Origin: Thermoplasmata archaeon | GTDB lineage: Archaea > Thermoplasmatota > Thermoplasmata > JAGHBH01 | Reading direction: 5' to 3' | DNA length: 5,472 bases | Assembly (NCBI GenBank): GCA_030673205.1 | Contig: DAOVJP010000111.1 | Location: 1 to 5,472 of the forward strand | The notes under the pieces: model-generated | Databases searched by the model: none | What the model saw: only the letters and a program-made list of their open reading frames with translations | What the model was told of the DNA's origin: nothing | Translations under genes and position numbers: made by a program | Part shown: one piece after another, positions 3,872 to 5,472 of the stretch | Position numbering within the stretch: the first letter of the stretch is position 1 | Layout: each line of letters opens with the position of its first letter

Positions 3872-5472
3872 ATGAGAAAAAGCCCCATTATATCGGTTGT
3901 GCTTGTAACCGCGCTGGCCATGCAGATGATTGCCGTGTTCCCCGTTGTGACGGAAGCTCAAACCGCCACAAGTGAGGAGACCACCTTGTATATCGCTATG
4001 CAAGAGGACATGCCCAATTTCAACAATTGGGATCTAGCATCCAACAGCGTTTGGAAGGACTATGTGATAGGCAAATGGTGTTTCGAAGGCCTGTCGGGAT
4101 TGGACCCTGCAGGTAACATCTTCCCGTCACTCGCCGAGAACTGGACCTTCGACGAAGATACGCTCACCGTGAACGTGGCTCTGAGACAGGGCGTACTGTT
4201 CCACGATGGAGAGGAGATGACAGCGGACGACGTGGTATTCACGTTCAACGCCCTCAGGGATGGAGCTACGTATTCCTCTAACATAATCGACGCCTTCGAC
4301 AGCGACGATGACGGCAAGGCCTCCGAGGCAGAGATCGCCACGGGAGTCACAAAGGTGGATGACTACAATGTCAAGTTCGTAATGGGAAAATCATATGGCC
4401 AGTTCTTCCTGATGACCCTGGGGGTTCCCATCATACCGGAGCATATATGGTCGTCCCATCTGAGCGATGGGGTGGTGGACACTCTGTGGGGGGATGATTC
4501 GGATGCCACTATAGGGACTGGCCCCTTCTATTATGCCGGCGGGGAGAAGGATGTGTACCGCGACCTACGGATATTCGATGACTATTGGGGGAAGGACGAG
4601 GTCACCCCATCCGGTCACGCCCTCTACCCTGCCGAGATAACCAGGATATATTTCAAGCTATATTCTTCTCTGGATACTGCCATATTGGCTTTGAAGAGTG
4701 GGCAGGTGGACCACATCCCGTGGACACTTACGACGGGATATGTCTCGGACCTGCTGAGCAACCCTACCACGGAGGTCCAGTCCATAAGTCACAATGGTTA
4801 TTTCTATCTGGCCTTCAATCAGAAGAGTGAGCCAATGAACCAGCTTGCGTTCAGGCAGGCCGTGAGCTATTGCATCGACAAGGCCACCATCGTGGAGAGA
4901 TACATGGGCGGCTTCGGAACGGCGGGCGACTCCTCCGAGCCCCCATATTGGACTGATTGGTACAACAGCAGCGTCGAGCACTATCCTTTCAGTGTCCAGG
5001 AGGCGAAGGATCTGCTCACCGAAGCAGGATATACTGGCGTAGGGACCAGCCTGAAGATGCCCGATGGGCGGCCGGTGCCACCCCTCGTAATTCTTACTCC
5101 TCCCGCCGACTACGATCCTGTGAGGATAAAGGCCGGGGAGTTGATCGCCAAGAATCTCCGGAGCATAGGGGTGGATGTGGTGGCCAAGCCCATAGATTTC
5201 GACAGTTTGGTGGCGAAGATGAACGCCTTCGACTATGATATGCTAATCATCGGCTGGTCTCTCTCCTCCGACCCAGTGGGCAACGTCTTCGACATCCTGG
5301 GACCCATGAGCAGCCAGAACTATTTCGCATTCTGGTCTGCGGAACACGACAACCCCTGGTACAACAACATCGGAGGCGTCTCGACCATGGCGGATACGGC
5401 GACGCAGACGTTGGCCAACCAGCTATATGATATTCAGGCGACAGCCAAAGAGAGCTTCGACAGAGAGGAACA
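3872..5472 (+). CDS. ABC transporter solute-binding protein, family 5 (peptide/nickel type), 3' end cut
   Basis: The frame is open from ATG 3872 to the window edge (533 codons), with the end missing. The product is a secreted receptor that would capture a substrate, commonly peptides in this family, and deliver it to an ABC importer. Residues 1-29 form a signal peptide: MRKS, a hydrophobic core to about residue 26, and likely cleavage after TEA. There is no lipobox Cys, so anchoring must be by another route, perhaps a C-terminal membrane helix outside the window. Family-5 hallmarks are LRQGVLFHDGEEMTADDVVFT (104-124), IGTGPFYY (214-221), AFRQAVSYCIDK (326-337) and YDMLIIGWSLSSDP (455-468). 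An EF-hand-like loop sits at 143-154. The start is fixed by a TAA immediately upstream and a good Shine-Dalgarno site. The substrate is not determinable; permease genes would be expected downstream. Confidence 0.94.
   Translation, partial: MRKSPIISVVLVTALAMQMIAVFPVVTEAQTATSEETTLYIAMQEDMPNFNNWDLASNSVWKDYVIGKWCFEGLSGLDPAGNIFPSLAENWTFDEDTLTVNVALRQGVLFHDGEEMTADDVVFTFNALRDGATYSSNIIDAFDSDDDGKASEAEIATGVTKVDDYNVKFVMGKSYGQFFLMTLGVPIIPEHIWSSHLSDGVVDTLWGDDSDATIGTGPFYYAGGEKDVYRDLRIFDDYWGKDEVTPSGHALYPAEITRIYFKLYSSLDTAILALKSGQVDHIPWTLTTGYVSDLLSNPTTEVQSISHNGYFYLAFNQKSEPMNQLAFRQAVSYCIDKATIVERYMGGFGTAGDSSEPPYWTDWYNSSVEHYPFSVQEAKDLLTEAGYTGVGTSLKMPDGRPVPPLVILTPPADYDPVRIKAGELIAKNLRSIGVDVVAKPIDFDSLVAKMNAFDYDMLIIGWSLSSDPVGNVFDILGPMSSQNYFAFWSAEHDNPWYNNIGGVSTMADTATQTLANQLYDIQATAKESFDREE
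4298..4333 (+). other. EF-hand-like calcium-binding loop within the solute-binding protein
   Basis: Residues 143-154 read DSDDDGKASEAE and fit the 12-residue EF-hand loop: Asp at positions 1, 3 and 5, Gly at 6, Ser at 9 and Glu at 12. Position 8, usually Ile/Leu/Val, is Ala. The loop is preceded by the helical-looking NIIDAF and followed by IATGV. It lies between the HDGEEMTADDVVFT block and the first-lobe segment ending in PIIPEHIW, so it is likely a surface insertion. Calcium binding is inferred from the pattern only. Confidence 0.65.

Noticed and set aside
3700..3921. - strand frame of 73 codons with two hydrophobic stretches
   Set aside because: It runs antisense through the promoter, ribosome site and signal-peptide codons of the solute-binding protein. 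Its hydrophobicity comes from the AT-rich intergenic DNA and the complement of the signal sequence.

Overview
The window looks like ordinary chromosomal DNA from an archaeon, most likely a member or relative of the Thermoplasmata. That placement is an inference, not a proof. It rests on a stand-alone archaeal-type Elp3, archaeal TATA boxes placed about 25-27 bases before start codons, Shine-Dalgarno sites of the GGAGGTGAT type, and heavy use of ATA (Ile) and AGG/AGA (Arg) codons in a moderately GC-rich genome. No mobile element, CRISPR array, tRNA or rRNA was seen.

Layout on the + strand, left to right: the C-terminal part of a class I/II PLP aminotransferase (2-481); a C-poor, purine-rich 77-base spacer; a metallo-beta-lactamase-fold hydrolase of the COG1237 type (559-1203); a short promoter gap; and a complete archaeal Elp3, the tRNA wobble-uridine modification enzyme with radical SAM and acetyltransferase domains (1244-2827). 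Directly after Elp3 comes a short, probably decayed coding fragment (2828 to about 3000), then about 180 bases with nothing recognisable. A small gene of unknown function lies on the - strand (3184-3525). A 346-base AT-rich divergent intergenic region follows. The last gene is a secreted family-5 (peptide-type) ABC transporter solute-binding protein (from 3872). It stays open to the right edge and is cut there.

The genes do not form one obvious pathway. The aminotransferase and hydrolase could share a transcript, as no terminator separates them. Elp3 appears to have its own leaderless promoter. The binding protein starts a transporter locus that probably continues outside the window.

No clearly new system can be demonstrated here. 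The best leads are an EF-hand-type calcium loop inside the solute-binding protein, the small - strand protein, the decayed fragment behind Elp3, and a possible small structured RNA in the divergent intergenic region.
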